In this document: positions 45,006-54,784 of the stretch, piece by piece
Layout of the letters: every line of letters begins with the position of its first letter
Position numbering within the stretch: position 1 is the first letter of the stretch
Assembly (NCBI GenBank): GCA_029068555.1
Contig: JAIECJ010000121.1
Coordinates: 27,915-91,914 of the forward strand
Source: Lachnospiraceae bacterium
GTDB lineage: Bacteria > Bacillota > Clostridia > Lachnospirales > Lachnospiraceae
Reading direction: 5' to 3'
Length of the DNA stretch: 64,000 nucleotides
Notes under the pieces: generated by a model
Databases searched by the model: none
The model's input: the letters and a program-made list of their open reading frames with translations, nothing else
What the model was told of the DNA's origin: nothing
Program-made: the position numbers and the translations under genes

Positions 45006-48000
45006 ATTACCAAAGCGATTGTTAGCCCTGACGCTGGCACTGGCTCTGACGTTTGGAGTAATTCCGGTACATAGTGTCAAAGCAGCAGAGCAGAAAAAGC
45101 AGACAGCTGTTCAGGATAAAGAGGAAGCAAAAAAGAGCGAATCGGAGGAGTCTGCGGAGGAGGAAATCCGATACGAGCGCATTGACATCAGCACTGCGGA
45201 GGAATTTGCTGATTTTGCTGCAAACTGTTATATTGATGCATGGTCACGAAATAAATATGTAAGTCTGAAAGCCGATATTGACCTTTCAGGAGTGGACTTT
45301 GAGGTTATTCCTGTGTTTAACGGAATCTTCGATGGTGTGGGGCATACGATTTCCGGATTTGATTACCTGGGCGACGGCTATGTTGTAGGATTGTTCCGCT
45401 ATGTAGAAAGTCAGGGGGTGATACAGAATCTGACCTTGAAAGGAAATATTGAGTCCGAGAACGAAAGGGAATGTATCGGCAGCTTCTGCGGTGTCAACTA
45501 TGGAACGATTAAAAACTGTACATTTCAGGGTACGGTGAGTGGGCGCGACACGGTAGGAGGTATTGCGGGAATGAATGAGGGCACCGGTACGATAACCGGC
45601 TGTGCCGTAAAGGGAAGGATTACTGGTTATTACTCGACTGGCGGCATTGTAGGAATTAATCACGGTGCATTAAATTATTGTTCGAATCGCGCGGGCATCA
45701 ACGACGACAGCGCGTGGGTCGAGGAAGACGACGAGATGGGTGGTCTTGGCATTCTTGAGAGTCTGACAAACAATGACGACAACGAGTTGTACAGCGGTGT
45801 TGATACAGGCGGCGTAGCAGGATTTTCTGACGGTGTGATATCAAGGTGCACAAATTCGGGCACTGTGGGATATGAGCATACGGGCTACAATATTGGCGGA
45901 ATCGCAGGACGCCAGTCAGGAATTGTGTCCCTGAGCACAAACAATGGAACCGTATATGGACGCAAGGACGTAGGCGGCATTGTCGGTCAAATGGAGCCGT
46001 TTATCGAGATTGATGAGGCAGAATCGCTGCGAAATGCCATAGACAGACTGCACGATATTATCGAAAAGACGATCAATGACATGGATGCCGCCAAGGATGT
46101 TGTCAAGCGCGATGTGGATACGATGCAGTCGTATGCGGACAGTGCGATAGATACGGGGGATGCACTCGTCACACAGCTCACAGATTTTGTGGACGAGAAT
46201 GTGGATGAGGTGAATGCCATATCTGGGCGTATGGAGCACATTATTGACTTGCTTCCGGATATATTAAATAATGTGTCTGCCGCCGGGGATGCGATGTCCA
46301 GGTTAAATGATGTGGCAAAGCAGTTGTCCAATGATCTGGATGTTCTTGGAAAGCTGGATGATTCCCAATATTCCGAGACAGACTACAGCAGGATCACCCT
46401 GTTGTCCACAGTAGGCGGTGAGATTTCAACTGACAGTGCGGAGCCGCAAGTGAATGACACGGTGACCATTACAGTGAGGCCGAATGACGGCTATAAGCTC
46501 AAAGATGGTTCACTTAAAGTAACAGATGCGAAAGGAAAAAAGATTGCCGTGACACCGGTGAGCGGCAAAAGTGACCAGTATACGTTTATCATGACAAAGA
46601 GTAACGTTAAGATAACGGCGGAGTTTGTGTACAAGGGAACGTTTCTTGTGAAGTCGACTGTAGGCGGAAAGGTTACGACTACCGAAGCTCAGGAACAGGT
46701 GACCTTTCAGGCGGCAGCTTCAGGCGGGTATACCTTTAACTGCTTTCAGGTAAATGGAAGTGTATTTAAGGAGAGCGAAATCACACTGGACAAATCTGCC
46801 TATATCAAGGAAGGCACTTCTGTGACAGTGGAAGCGGTTTTTGATAAAAAAAGCGGTGCGGCACACAGGATAACTGTGGATTCGGGCATTGGCGGTACGG
46901 CGTATGTTACAGACAGAAAAAATACTGCTGCGGCAGGGGAAACGGTCACGGTACATATTACAGCCAGCCCCGGTTACGAATATAGCGAGATGAAGATTTC
47001 CGGCGGAGTTGATTCCACACTGAGCAGTACGAATGTCAATGAAAGAATCTTCCAGATGCCCGACAGGGATGTCGAGGTGGAGGTACTGTTCCGCAGTAAG
47101 TGTGAGAGCAGTTCAGGCAAGCGTATTTTTGAGGAGTCGAATGCCGGAGGAAGCGTGACAGTACGGCAGGGAGCCAGCAGCTCACAGTATCAGATAACGA
47201 TAAAGCCGGATAAGGAACATGATGTCTCGGAATCGAGCGCGTTGAGATTCACAAAGGTCACACTTTCAGGGACGGCGGGAGACTTTGTGGAAAAGACAGA
47301 GAACCTGGAGGGAAGCCAGCCGACAGAGAGTCAGGCAGAAAAGCAAACGGAAAGCCCGACAGAAAGTTTCATTGAAAGTCCGGCGGAAAATCCGGATTTG
47401 TCAGCAGGTACGCCGGATGAAGGAGAAGCTGCGCAGAGCAGCAGTGTACAGGACGAAGAACAGTCGTCAGAGAGCAGTTCTACAGAAGATGCAGATACGG
47501 TGCCGCCGTCATCTGAGGACGTGAATAACAGCTCAACAGAAGCGCCGGATGAAGGAGAAGGAAGCGGCGAGGATGTGCAGTTGAGTCCTGGGGCAGGTGA
47601 AGGAGACAATGAGGAGCAGACTACTGTGGAGCAGGAGGAAGGAGTCAGAGCGGATGCAGTCCCTGCGGGGGATGTCAGAAAGGATCAGCTGACATATAAT
47701 GCAGACGCAGGCACATACACATATATTGTTGATTTGGGCAGCAGTCCGGATACCTACAGGGCATATGTCACATTCGTGAAAAAGACAGCTTCACCGGGTG
47801 AGAGCGGTACATCATTCAACGTTACCACTGCGTCAAGCACTGGCGGTATCGTGTCGGTTGACAAGACAAGTGCCAGGGCAGGTGAGAAAGTATATGCCAC
47901 ACCCGTATCAAACAGCGGCTATGTGCTGACGAAAATATTGGTAAATGGGGAGAGCCTGACGCCTGAGAGCGATGGAAAAAGATATTCGTTTACCATGACA

Positions 48001-50280
48001 GGCAGGGATTCGGAGGTTACTGCGGCGTTTGAGCCGGTTGACATTATCCTGAAATCAAACTTAAGTGGTAATGCGGCATACTCTGGTGATGCTGAGGGAA
48101 TGGTAACAGTAAATGTAAAGCCGGATGCGGCATACACAGTCAGTAGTATTACTGTTACAGATGCAGGTGGCAAAAAGCTGTCTGTTTCCAAAAGGCAGAG
48201 CGGTTCTTACATCTATGAATTTGATATTACAAAAATGACGAAGGCACCGTGTACAGTCAATGTGTCATTTAAAAAGCAGAATAAAAAACAGGCGGTGGAC
48301 ACCTCAAAGACCAATATTGATGAGGCTGTTGAAGAACTTGCCAAGGCGTCTGACAATGTGCAGAAGTCGATTGACAGGATTAAGGATATCATAAAAAAAC
48401 CGGATGGCTCTTACAAGAGCTGGGATGAATTGTCATCCTCTGAGCAGGATGCAGTGGTGGCGGAGGTGCTGAATCTTTTGGAGTATCTTGGAGATATGTC
48501 AGCAGCGGCATCTTCCATTCTAAGTAGTCTGACAACATTGTATAATATTCTTTCGCCATATATGACAGATGCGGCAAATGCAGCGAAAAAGGATATAGAG
48601 AAGGCAACGGACCATATCCATAGCATATTAGATTCATTGAAAGCGGCAAACAACGGAGTCAAGGGCATTGTCAATTACATGAATGCGCAGCCGGATATCC
48701 GTTTTGCCAAGCTTGGCGACGGGTTTGATATCACAAAGGAAAATTTCCATGACCAGCTAAAAGGTCTGTCAGACAGTATTCGGGTATTAAGTGACAACGC
48801 GTCAGGTTATTCCGACATCATCAACGATGACCTCCGGGCAGTGAACGACCAGCTTAATGTCGTGTTCAATCTGCTTGCGGACCGCATGGTGGATATCGAG
48901 AGCCTCAGCATTGAGGAGCTTTACGAGGATGTTGATGACACGAATATTGAGTCCATAACAACAGGAAGAGCGGATGCGTGTTTCAACAAAGGCATAGTAA
49001 AGGGAGACATCAATGTAGGTGGAATTGCAGGCTCTATGGCGATTGATGACGAGGATCCGGAGGATAGCGCGGCAGGAACCATCGAATATCAAATCGGCAG
49101 ACGGTTTATCACCAAATGCCTTGTGACAGACAGTGTAAATGAAGGCTATATCACTGCCAAAAAGAATGGTGCGGGCGGTATCTGCGGTTACATGAACCAT
49201 GGAATTATTGTTGATTCGGAGAGCTACGGAAGCGTGGAGAGCACAGAGGGAGACTATGTTGGCGGTATCTGTGGGGAATCTCTTACGATTATCAAAAGGT
49301 GTTATGCGCTTTGCTCTGTTACAGGAAACAAAAATGTGGGTGGAATCGCTGGCTATGCCGAGACACTGAAAAACTGCTATTCCATGGCGGATGTGCACGC
49401 CGAAAATGGACGCGCGGGCGCGATAGCAGGTCAGATAGCAGGGTATGAGGAAGTGGATGCGGACGCAGCAGATGAGGAACCAAAGGTTGCCGGCAATTTC
49501 TATGTAGGAGAGAATATTCACGGTATCGACAATATCAGTTATATCGGGGTTGCAGAACCGATAGCGTACAGTGACCTCCTGACTGTAGAACAGCTTCCGA
49601 CCCAGTTCTGGCATCTCAAGGTAATATATAAAGTGGATGATATGTACCTGGGCTCCGAGGAAGTCAGATACGGTACAAAGCTTGACCATCTCAACTATCC
49701 GCAGATTCCCGGAAAAGAAGGATTCTACGGGGTATGGCCGGATGTGTCTGACAAGACAATGGGCGGAACCTTTGTCGTCGAGGGCACATACAAGGACAAT
49801 GTGACAGTTGTGCAAAGTGACGGTGATGCCGACGCCATGCAGGATGGACAGCGGCAGAAGCCTTATGCGCTGGTTGAGGATATCTTTACAGAGGACACCA
49901 TACTGAGTGTGAAGTTAAGCGATATGGAACCGCCAGAGGAAGCCAGAGGCAGACAAAATATCGTGTATGAGGTAATCTTGGAAAACAGCGGTATTCAGGA
50001 GACAGATGCGTTTGCGCTGCGGATATTGAATCCGTATGAGAACGCAGTTGTATATGGATATAAGGACGGTAGATGGACAGAGCTTGAGAACAAATCGAGA
50101 GGTCAGTATCTGCAGGTAGCCATGACAGGCACACGGGAATACTTCTGTGTAGTGGAGAAAAATTCCAATCTGGTCATTCTTATCGTCTGTGCGGCGGCAG
50201 CGTCAGCTGCTATCGTTGTGCTGATTGTAGTGGGAAAGAAAAGAAGCTCGCGCAGAAAGCGCAAACAGGAAAGGGAGTGA
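44998..50280 (+). CDS. Giant surface protein with GLUG repeats, coiled coils and C-terminal membrane anchor
   Basis: A 1760-residue secreted protein. It has a signal peptide (1 to about 28, ending VKAAEQ), GLUG-type beta repeats (about 130-335), an alpha-helical/coiled-coil block (344-460), Fn3-like bacterial surface repeats (465-757), a Ser/Glu/Pro-rich linker (762-898), two further surface repeats (935-1094), a second coiled coil (1101-1320), a second GLUG block (1330-1520), a C-terminal domain, a helix at about 1723-1743 and a basic tail. There is no LPXTG, so anchoring is by the membrane helix. The GLUG and coiled-coil modules are in mirrored order, suggesting they pack together. Its coupling to MMPL hints at a joint surface complex. 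Confidence 0.85.
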   Translation: MHRLPKRLLALTLALALTFGVIPVHSVKAAEQKKQTAVQDKEEAKKSESEESAEEEIRYERIDISTAEEFADFAANCYIDAWSRNKYVSLKADIDLSGVDFEVIPVFNGIFDGVGHTISGFDYLGDGYVVGLFRYVESQGVIQNLTLKGNIESENERECIGSFCGVNYGTIKNCTFQGTVSGRDTVGGIAGMNEGTGTITGCAVKGRITGYYSTGGIVGINHGALNYCSNRAGINDDSAWVEEDDEMGGLGILESLTNNDDNELYSGVDTGGVAGFSDGVISRCTNSGTVGYEHTGYNIGGIAGRQSGIVSLSTNNGTVYGRKDVGGIVGQMEPFIEIDEAESLRNAIDRLHDIIEKTINDMDAAKDVVKRDVDTMQSYADSAIDTGDALVTQLTDFVDENVDEVNAISGRMEHIIDLLPDILNNVSAAGDAMSRLNDVAKQLSNDLDVLGKLDDSQYSETDYSRITLLSTVGGEISTDSAEPQVNDTVTITVRPNDGYKLKDGSLKVTDAKGKKIAVTPVSGKSDQYTFIMTKSNVKITAEFVYKGTFLVKSTVGGKVTTTEAQEQVTFQAAASGGYTFNCFQVNGSVFKESEITLDKSAYIKEGTSVTVEAVFDKKSGAAHRITVDSGIGGTAYVTDRKNTAAAGETVTVHITASPGYEYSEMKISGGVDSTLSSTNVNERIFQMPDRDVEVEVLFRSKCESSSGKRIFEESNAGGSVTVRQGASSSQYQITIKPDKEHDVSESSALRFTKVTLSGTAGDFVEKTENLEGSQPTESQAEKQTESPTESFIESPAENPDLSAGTPDEGEAAQSSSVQDEEQSSESSSTEDADTVPPSSEDVNNSSTEAPDEGEGSGEDVQLSPGAGEGDNEEQTTVEQEEGVRADAVPAGDVRKDQLTYNADAGTYTYIVDLGSSPDTYRAYVTFVKKTASPGESGTSFNVTTASSTGGIVSVDKTSARAGEKVYATPVSNSGYVLTKILVNGESLTPESDGKRYSFTMTGRDSEVTAAFEPVDIILKSNLSGNAAYSGDAEGMVTVNVKPDAAYTVSSITVTDAGGKKLSVSKRQSGSYIYEFDITKMTKAPCTVNVSFKKQNKKQAVDTSKTNIDEAVEELAKASDNVQKSIDRIKDIIKKPDGSYKSWDELSSSEQDAVVAEVLNLLEYLGDMSAAASSILSSLTTLYNILSPYMTDAANAAKKDIEKATDHIHSILDSLKAANNGVKGIVNYMNAQPDIRFAKLGDGFDITKENFHDQLKGLSDSIRVLSDNASGYSDIINDDLRAVNDQLNVVFNLLADRMVDIESLSIEELYEDVDDTNIESITTGRADACFNKGIVKGDINVGGIAGSMAIDDEDPEDSAAGTIEYQIGRRFITKCLVTDSVNEGYITAKKNGAGGICGYMNHGIIVDSESYGSVESTEGDYVGGICGESLTIIKRCYALCSVTGNKNVGGIAGYAETLKNCYSMADVHAENGRAGAIAGQIAGYEEVDADAADEEPKVAGNFYVGENIHGIDNISYIGVAEPIAYSDLLTVEQLPTQFWHLKVIYKVDDMYLGSEEVRYGTKLDHLNYPQIPGKEGFYGVWPDVSDKTMGGTFVVEGTYKDNVTVVQSDGDADAMQDGQRQKPYALVEDIFTEDTILSVKLSDMEPPEEARGRQNIVYEVILENSGIQETDAFALRILNPYENAVVYGYKDGRWTELENKSRGQYLQVAMTGTREYFCVVEKNSNLVILIVCAAAASAAIVVLIVVGKKRSSRRKRKQERE

Positions 50281-50285
50281 GAATC

Positions 50286-50579
50286 ATGCGTATCGCATAC
50301 TGTGAGGATGAGGCGGCGCAGGCAGGGCTTATCCGCGCCATGATCAGGCAGTGGGCGGACCGCAGGCAGGAGCCTGTGGAGATTGTCCTGTTTGGGAGTG
50401 CTGAGGAGTTTTTGTTTAAGAATGAGGATTTCCCATATGATGCGGTCTTTCTCGATATCGTGATGCGGCAGATGAATGGTGTGGAGCTTGCGCGTGCCAT
50501 CCGCAAAAAGGATAAAAAGCTTCCGGTAGCGTTTCTGAAGCGCTGGCTGCGGACGGCAGAGCTGCGGTTCCTTATGTGA
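50286..50579 (+). pseudogene. Truncated response regulator receiver domain
   Basis: About 85 residues of a LytTR-type receiver domain. The start YCEDEAAQ has the acidic pocket, FLDIVMRQMNG has the phosphorylatable Asp, and KKLPV is the last conserved strand. Family sequence then stops, and the frame runs into a 15-residue tail (FLKRWLRTAELRFLM) whose DNA in another frame encodes the ABC remnant next to it. The effector domain is missing. The deletion joint is near 50525-50535. It follows the GLUG stop, with AGGGAG ahead of the ATG. Confidence 0.8.
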
Positions 50580-51168
50580 ATAACATTTTTTATGCAGGCA
50601 TTCTGAACCGGCTTGTGCTTGCGGAATATGATGGCGCAGTTAGAATTGTGGTGTGGATGGTATCTGTGATTCTAGTCCTGAAACTTGTGGCGAAGGGCTG
50701 TGAAAGAGTTGTGCACCATTACTGTAAACCATGTGAGTATGAGATTAAGAAGCGGACAGCGCAGAAAGCTTTTTCCATGGAGTATGAAGCGGTTGACCGG
50801 ACAGAGACGCTGGAGGCTTTCCGCAGGGTGCGCGCGGGCGAGAAGGGAATGGGCGGTGTGGAGCGTCAGCTTTGGGAAATCTATGAATTTTTTCAGGAAC
50901 TTGCCGGGATGTGGGAACGCACACAGGAGCTGCCGCGGCGCTTGACCCGCTTGCAGAGGCGGAGGTCTATGAAAATTTTAATACACTGGTTCAGGACAAG
51001 ACTGCAATCTACATTTCCCACCGCATGAGCAGCTGCAAATTCTGTGACCGGATCGTGGTGCTGGACGGAGGGCAGATTCTTGAGGAGGGGACGCATGAGA
51101 CGCTTCTGGAAAAGCAAGGCAGATACTATAAACTCTACAGTGCACAGGCGGCTTATTACAGGAGCTGA
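50522..51168 (+). pseudogene. ABC exporter remnant with internal deletion
   Basis: Two pieces of one ABC exporter are joined out of frame. The first (to about 50930) is part of the membrane domain: VPYVNNIFYAGILNRL, a helix WMVSVILVLKLV, then EYEIKKRTAQKAF. The second (from about 50925) begins just after Walker B, reading AALDPLAEAEVYENF, then TAIYISHRMSS with the H-loop and VVLDGGQILEEGTHE. Walker A, the Q-loop and the signature are gone, an estimated loss of over 300 residues, and the N-terminus is also missing. It cannot work as an ATPase. Confidence 0.8.
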
Positions 51169-51183
51169 CGGGTGTATGACGCA

Positions 51184-51213
51184 CGAGCAGGGGAAAAGCT
51201 TTTCCCCTGCTCG
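51184..51213. terminator. Strong palindromic terminator between convergent genes
   Basis: A perfect 30-bp palindrome with left arm CGAGCAGGGGAAAAG and its exact complement. It lies 16 nt after the ABC remnant stop and 6 nt beyond the end of the minus-strand kinase gene, so it can end transcription from both sides. Confidence 0.75.
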
Positions 51214-51218
51214 ATTAT

Positions 51219-54200
51219 TTAATGCAGCACTCGTTTCAATGTGTTCATCAGGTTGTCGATATTAATCGGTTTGGCGATATGACCGTTCATTCCACTCCGC
51301 AGCGCTTCCTGTTTGTCTTCCTCAAATGCATTGGCTGTCATTGCGAGGATTGGAATTGCGGCAAGCTGTGTGTCTTTAAGCTTGCGGATTGTCCGTGTTG
51401 CCTCATAGCCGTTCATGACAGGCATCTGCACGTCCATCAGAATAAGCTGGTAATATCCCGGCTGGGATTTTTCAAGCATTTCAACGGCAATCTTTCCGTT
51501 TCCGGCAATCTCAACAGTAAATCCTGCTTCCTGTAAAATCTCAGCGGCAATTTCCTGATTCAGTTCGTTGTCCTCTACCAGCAGAATGCGTTCCGCGTGA
51601 AAAGCTACAGCCTTTTTATCCTTTTCAGAAGCATGTCCCTCCTCTGTGTTTGTGATGGAGTGCAGACATTCCCGAAGCTCTGACAGGAACAGCGGTTTGC
51701 TGCAGAATGCAGTGACGCCGGCCTCTTTTGCCTCGTCCTCTATGTCTTCCCAATTATATGCAGTCAGGACAATAATCGGCACGTTTCCACCTGTCTCCTT
51801 CTGGATTCTGCGTGCCACCTCAACGCCGTTCATGTCGGGCAGCAGCCAGTCAATGATATAGACAGAATAGAAATCCTTGCGTGTGACGGCCTGGTGCGTA
51901 CGCAGTACAGCTTCCTTTCCGGAGAGTGTCCACTCTGCGCGCATTCCGATTTGCTGCAGCATGTAGGATACACTGTCACATGTGTTGAAGTCGTCATCTA
52001 CGACAAGGGCGCGGCAGCCTTGAAGCTGCGGTATCAGTGGAGACTCTTTGGCTTCCGAACTGATGCGGAACGTGAGGGATACGGTGAATTCAGAACCGAC
52101 ATTCTGTTTGCTTGTCACGCTGATGGTTCCATTCATCATATTTATAATGTTCTTTGTGATTGCCATGCCAAGCCCTGTTCCCTGGATGCCGCTGATGGTC
52201 GAGTTGCGCTCCCGCTCAAATGGTTCAAAGATGCGGGCAACAAATTCTTCGCTCATGCCGATGCCGGTATCTTTGATCTGAAAATCATAGTGGGCATAAC
52301 CCTCTGATGCCCCCGGTTTTTCTGTAACCTTGATGCTGACAATGCCGCCGGCAGTCGTGTACTTGATGGCATTGTTCAGAAGATTTAGCAGCACCTGGTT
52401 CAGACGCAGTCTGTCACAGTAGATTCTCTCATTCTGAACATCAATGGCATCCATATATAGCTCGAGCTGTTTGGAGTGAATGTCCGCTTGTATAATGTTG
52501 CGCAGTCCGTGCAGAATTTCAGGCAGCGAACAGAGCTGCTCGGACAGCTGCATCTTGCCGCTCTCAATATGGCTCATGTCGAGAACGTTGTTAATCAGGT
52601 TTAACAGATGGTTTCCGGAGGTCATAATTTTTTTCAGATAGCCCTCAACCTGATCAGTATTGTCAATCCGCCCAAGTGCCAGTGTGGTAAAACCGATAAT
52701 GGCATTCATCGGTGTGCGGATATCGTGGGACATATTGGAGAGGAACACGCTCTTTGCCTTGTTGGCGCGGTTAGCCTGCAGCAGTGCATCCTCCAGTATC
52801 GTATTTTTTTCCATCTCACTGCGCGTTTCCTCGTCAATGCTGTGAAATCCGAGGACAATTCCGCATTTCTGGCTCCAGTCTCCGGCACAGACGGCTTTCA
52901 TCTGGAAATACCGCATTTCCCCGTAACAGATGGTGCGGTAATTGACGGAGTATACCTTTTTTTCGCAGAGCCTGTCCATCAGGTTTTTCGGTGCGAGTGC
53001 ATGGCGCAGCATTTCTTTGTCTTCTTCATAGACGCATCGGTCTATATAGAGCGAGAGATGCTTCTCCATGTGCAGCTCACCATCAAAGATTTCCTCCAAA
53101 ATATTATATTTACAGTCGCTGATTCGGAGCGCATTTCCGATTCCCGTATCCAAATCAAAGAAACACACAAGGTTATAGTCAATACTCAGGGCATGGATCA
53201 GCTCCATCTGGCGCTGTTCTTCACGCTTACGTTCTTCCTCCTCGTACAATCTTTGTGTAGTACAATCCAGCAGAAAGCGCTGGTAAAACAATTCTCCGTT
53301 TTCCTGCACCAGTTTGATATTTCCCATGATGTGCAGCAGATCACCATTATCATGTCTTACACGGTATGCGACATTGATGCTGTCACCTGCCTCCTGAAGG
53401 GACTGGATGTCTTCACGGAGTGTGTCCCTGTCTTCATCCACCACGGAGGAGGCAATCATATGGAATCCGTCCGCCAACATATCCTCCTGGTTTTTATATC
53501 CCAGAATTCTGAGTGCAGCGCTGTTTATGCTGAGAATTTTTGTTCCATCCACAGAGTGACACAGAACACCGCAGTCCATCGTGGTAAAGATGGTTTCAAG
53601 TGTTTTGGTTTTGGTGATAAGCTGCTGTTTATATTCGTTTTCCTGTGTAATGTCGATGCCGACCCCGACAGTACCCATGACACTTCCGTCAAGGTCATAT
53701 AGAGGAGATTTGTATGTAGTAAGCAGCCTTGTTCCCGATTTTGTCTGGACAATCTCCTCAGAGACACAGGTCTTTCTCTTGGTCATGACTTCCCGTTCCG
53801 ATTCAATACACGCCGGGTCGTCGTGCTCAACATCCCAGATGTAGGCGTGTCCGCGCCCCTGTACCTGCGTTTTGGTTTTGTTGACAGTTTTGCAGAAACT
53901 GTCGTTCACTTTCTCGTGAATGCCGTCTTTGGTTTTGTACCAGATGAGATTTGGAACGCTGTTGATTGCCGATTCAAGGTACTGACTGGTCTCCCAGTAA
54001 TCTTTGTCTGTTTTATAAGACTGCTGCCACCGCAGGAAACGAAATTCCAGTTCGATTCCTGTCATAGGAAGCGTCCATATATCATGAATTTCAGACAGAA
54101 CATCCGCCAGGGCAGCCACCTGTTCTTTCTCTGCAAGGACAATAAGCTGCGCTTCCGGCTTCTTTCCTGCGATCAGCATTGGTATGGCTGCAGCGGCATC

Positions 54201-54374
54201 CATGCCGGACAAACAGGCAAGGATGACATCTGCCGATGAAACCATTGTATCATCAACGTTAGCATTCTCCAAAAAATCGTGTGCAAAATGTTCCAGTGGG
54301 GCAATGGCTTTGATCTGTTCAAACATTTTGTTCTGACTTCCGAGCAAAAGGAAGCGTATATGACAATGATACAT
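51219..54374 (-). CDS. Hybrid sensor histidine kinase with PAS domains and two receivers
   Basis: A 1051-residue soluble kinase with no membrane helix. The first 120 residues resemble a degenerate receiver domain. PAS-like sensory domains follow (about 130-250, 255-375, 390-510), then the HisKA block with H550 in SHDIRTPMNA, the HATPase (N-box LLNNAIKY, DTGIGM, GTGLGMAI), receiver 1 with D842 and receiver 2 with D981. Both receivers keep their phosphorylation site. There is no output domain, so the signal passes onward by phosphotransfer or interaction. GGGAGG lies ahead of the ATG, and a good promoter is 57 nt upstream. It is monocistronic. Confidence 0.93.
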   Translation of the reverse strand: MYHCHIRFLLLGSQNKMFEQIKAIAPLEHFAHDFLENANVDDTMVSSADVILACLSGMDAAAAIPMLIAGKKPEAQLIVLAEKEQVAALADVLSEIHDIWTLPMTGIELEFRFLRWQQSYKTDKDYWETSQYLESAINSVPNLIWYKTKDGIHEKVNDSFCKTVNKTKTQVQGRGHAYIWDVEHDDPACIESEREVMTKRKTCVSEEIVQTKSGTRLLTTYKSPLYDLDGSVMGTVGVGIDITQENEYKQQLITKTKTLETIFTTMDCGVLCHSVDGTKILSINSAALRILGYKNQEDMLADGFHMIASSVVDEDRDTLREDIQSLQEAGDSINVAYRVRHDNGDLLHIMGNIKLVQENGELFYQRFLLDCTTQRLYEEEERKREEQRQMELIHALSIDYNLVCFFDLDTGIGNALRISDCKYNILEEIFDGELHMEKHLSLYIDRCVYEEDKEMLRHALAPKNLMDRLCEKKVYSVNYRTICYGEMRYFQMKAVCAGDWSQKCGIVLGFHSIDEETRSEMEKNTILEDALLQANRANKAKSVFLSNMSHDIRTPMNAIIGFTTLALGRIDNTDQVEGYLKKIMTSGNHLLNLINNVLDMSHIESGKMQLSEQLCSLPEILHGLRNIIQADIHSKQLELYMDAIDVQNERIYCDRLRLNQVLLNLLNNAIKYTTAGGIVSIKVTEKPGASEGYAHYDFQIKDTGIGMSEEFVARIFEPFERERNSTISGIQGTGLGMAITKNIINMMNGTISVTSKQNVGSEFTVSLTFRISSEAKESPLIPQLQGCRALVVDDDFNTCDSVSYMLQQIGMRAEWTLSGKEAVLRTHQAVTRKDFYSVYIIDWLLPDMNGVEVARRIQKETGGNVPIIVLTAYNWEDIEDEAKEAGVTAFCSKPLFLSELRECLHSITNTEEGHASEKDKKAVAFHAERILLVEDNELNQEIAAEILQEAGFTVEIAGNGKIAVEMLEKSQPGYYQLILMDVQMPVMNGYEATRTIRKLKDTQLAAIPILAMTANAFEEDKQEALRSGMNGHIAKPINIDNLMNTLKRVLH

Positions 54375-54430
54375 GATAATCCTCCCTCAAATTCAAAATA
54401 TGAATCTGTATTTTTTTCATTATATTTATT

Positions 54431-54459
54431 ATTTTAACAATCACAATGTCCAATGTCAA
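54431..54459 (-). promoter_or_regulatory. Sigma-A-like promoter of the hybrid kinase gene
   Basis: On the minus strand, a perfect TTGACA (54459-54454) and TAAAAT (54436-54431) are 17 nt apart. The leader would be about 50 nt. The rest of 54460-54650 shows nothing else clear. Confidence 0.7.
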
Positions 54460-54649
54460 TGTTTTCAAGATTAGAACTATATCGTCATTTTTTCTTTTGT
54501 CTGCTTATGTTTTCACTATAGTATTAAACAAAGTATTTGCCAGGTAACAGGGGAAACCAAGAATATCGAGTGAAGCATAGCACAGGCATTTACAGGAGCT
54601 GCAGGGGAAGCCGTCCACGGACTGCAGCGTATATTAATAAGGTTCATTG

Positions 54650-54678
54650 TTTATTTGTTGGGATTTGTGTAGTATAAT
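54650..54678 (+). promoter_or_regulatory. Possible promoter of the HAMP kinase gene
   Basis: A perfect TATAAT (54673-54678) with a weak -35-like TTTATT 17 nt upstream (54650-54655). It lies about 40 nt before the hydrophobic coding segment that precedes the first ATG of the kinase. Confidence 0.4.
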
Positions 54679-54784
54679 CATTTTTAAATGCTGACTGGCT
54701 GGGGAACAATCTGTTAATGTCAGTTATTTATTTTGCAGTTTTCTTCTTTCTGCAGCCGTTGCCAGGATTGCCGCCCGGACACAG

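Noticed and set aside
48802..49815. 337-residue open frame on the minus strand
   Set aside because: It is opposite the second GLUG block of the surface protein and has no ribosome site or recognisable domain.
52608..53702. 364-residue open frame on the plus strand
   Set aside because: It is opposite the PAS and kinase domains of the hybrid kinase and reads as low-complexity hydrophobic shadow sequence.
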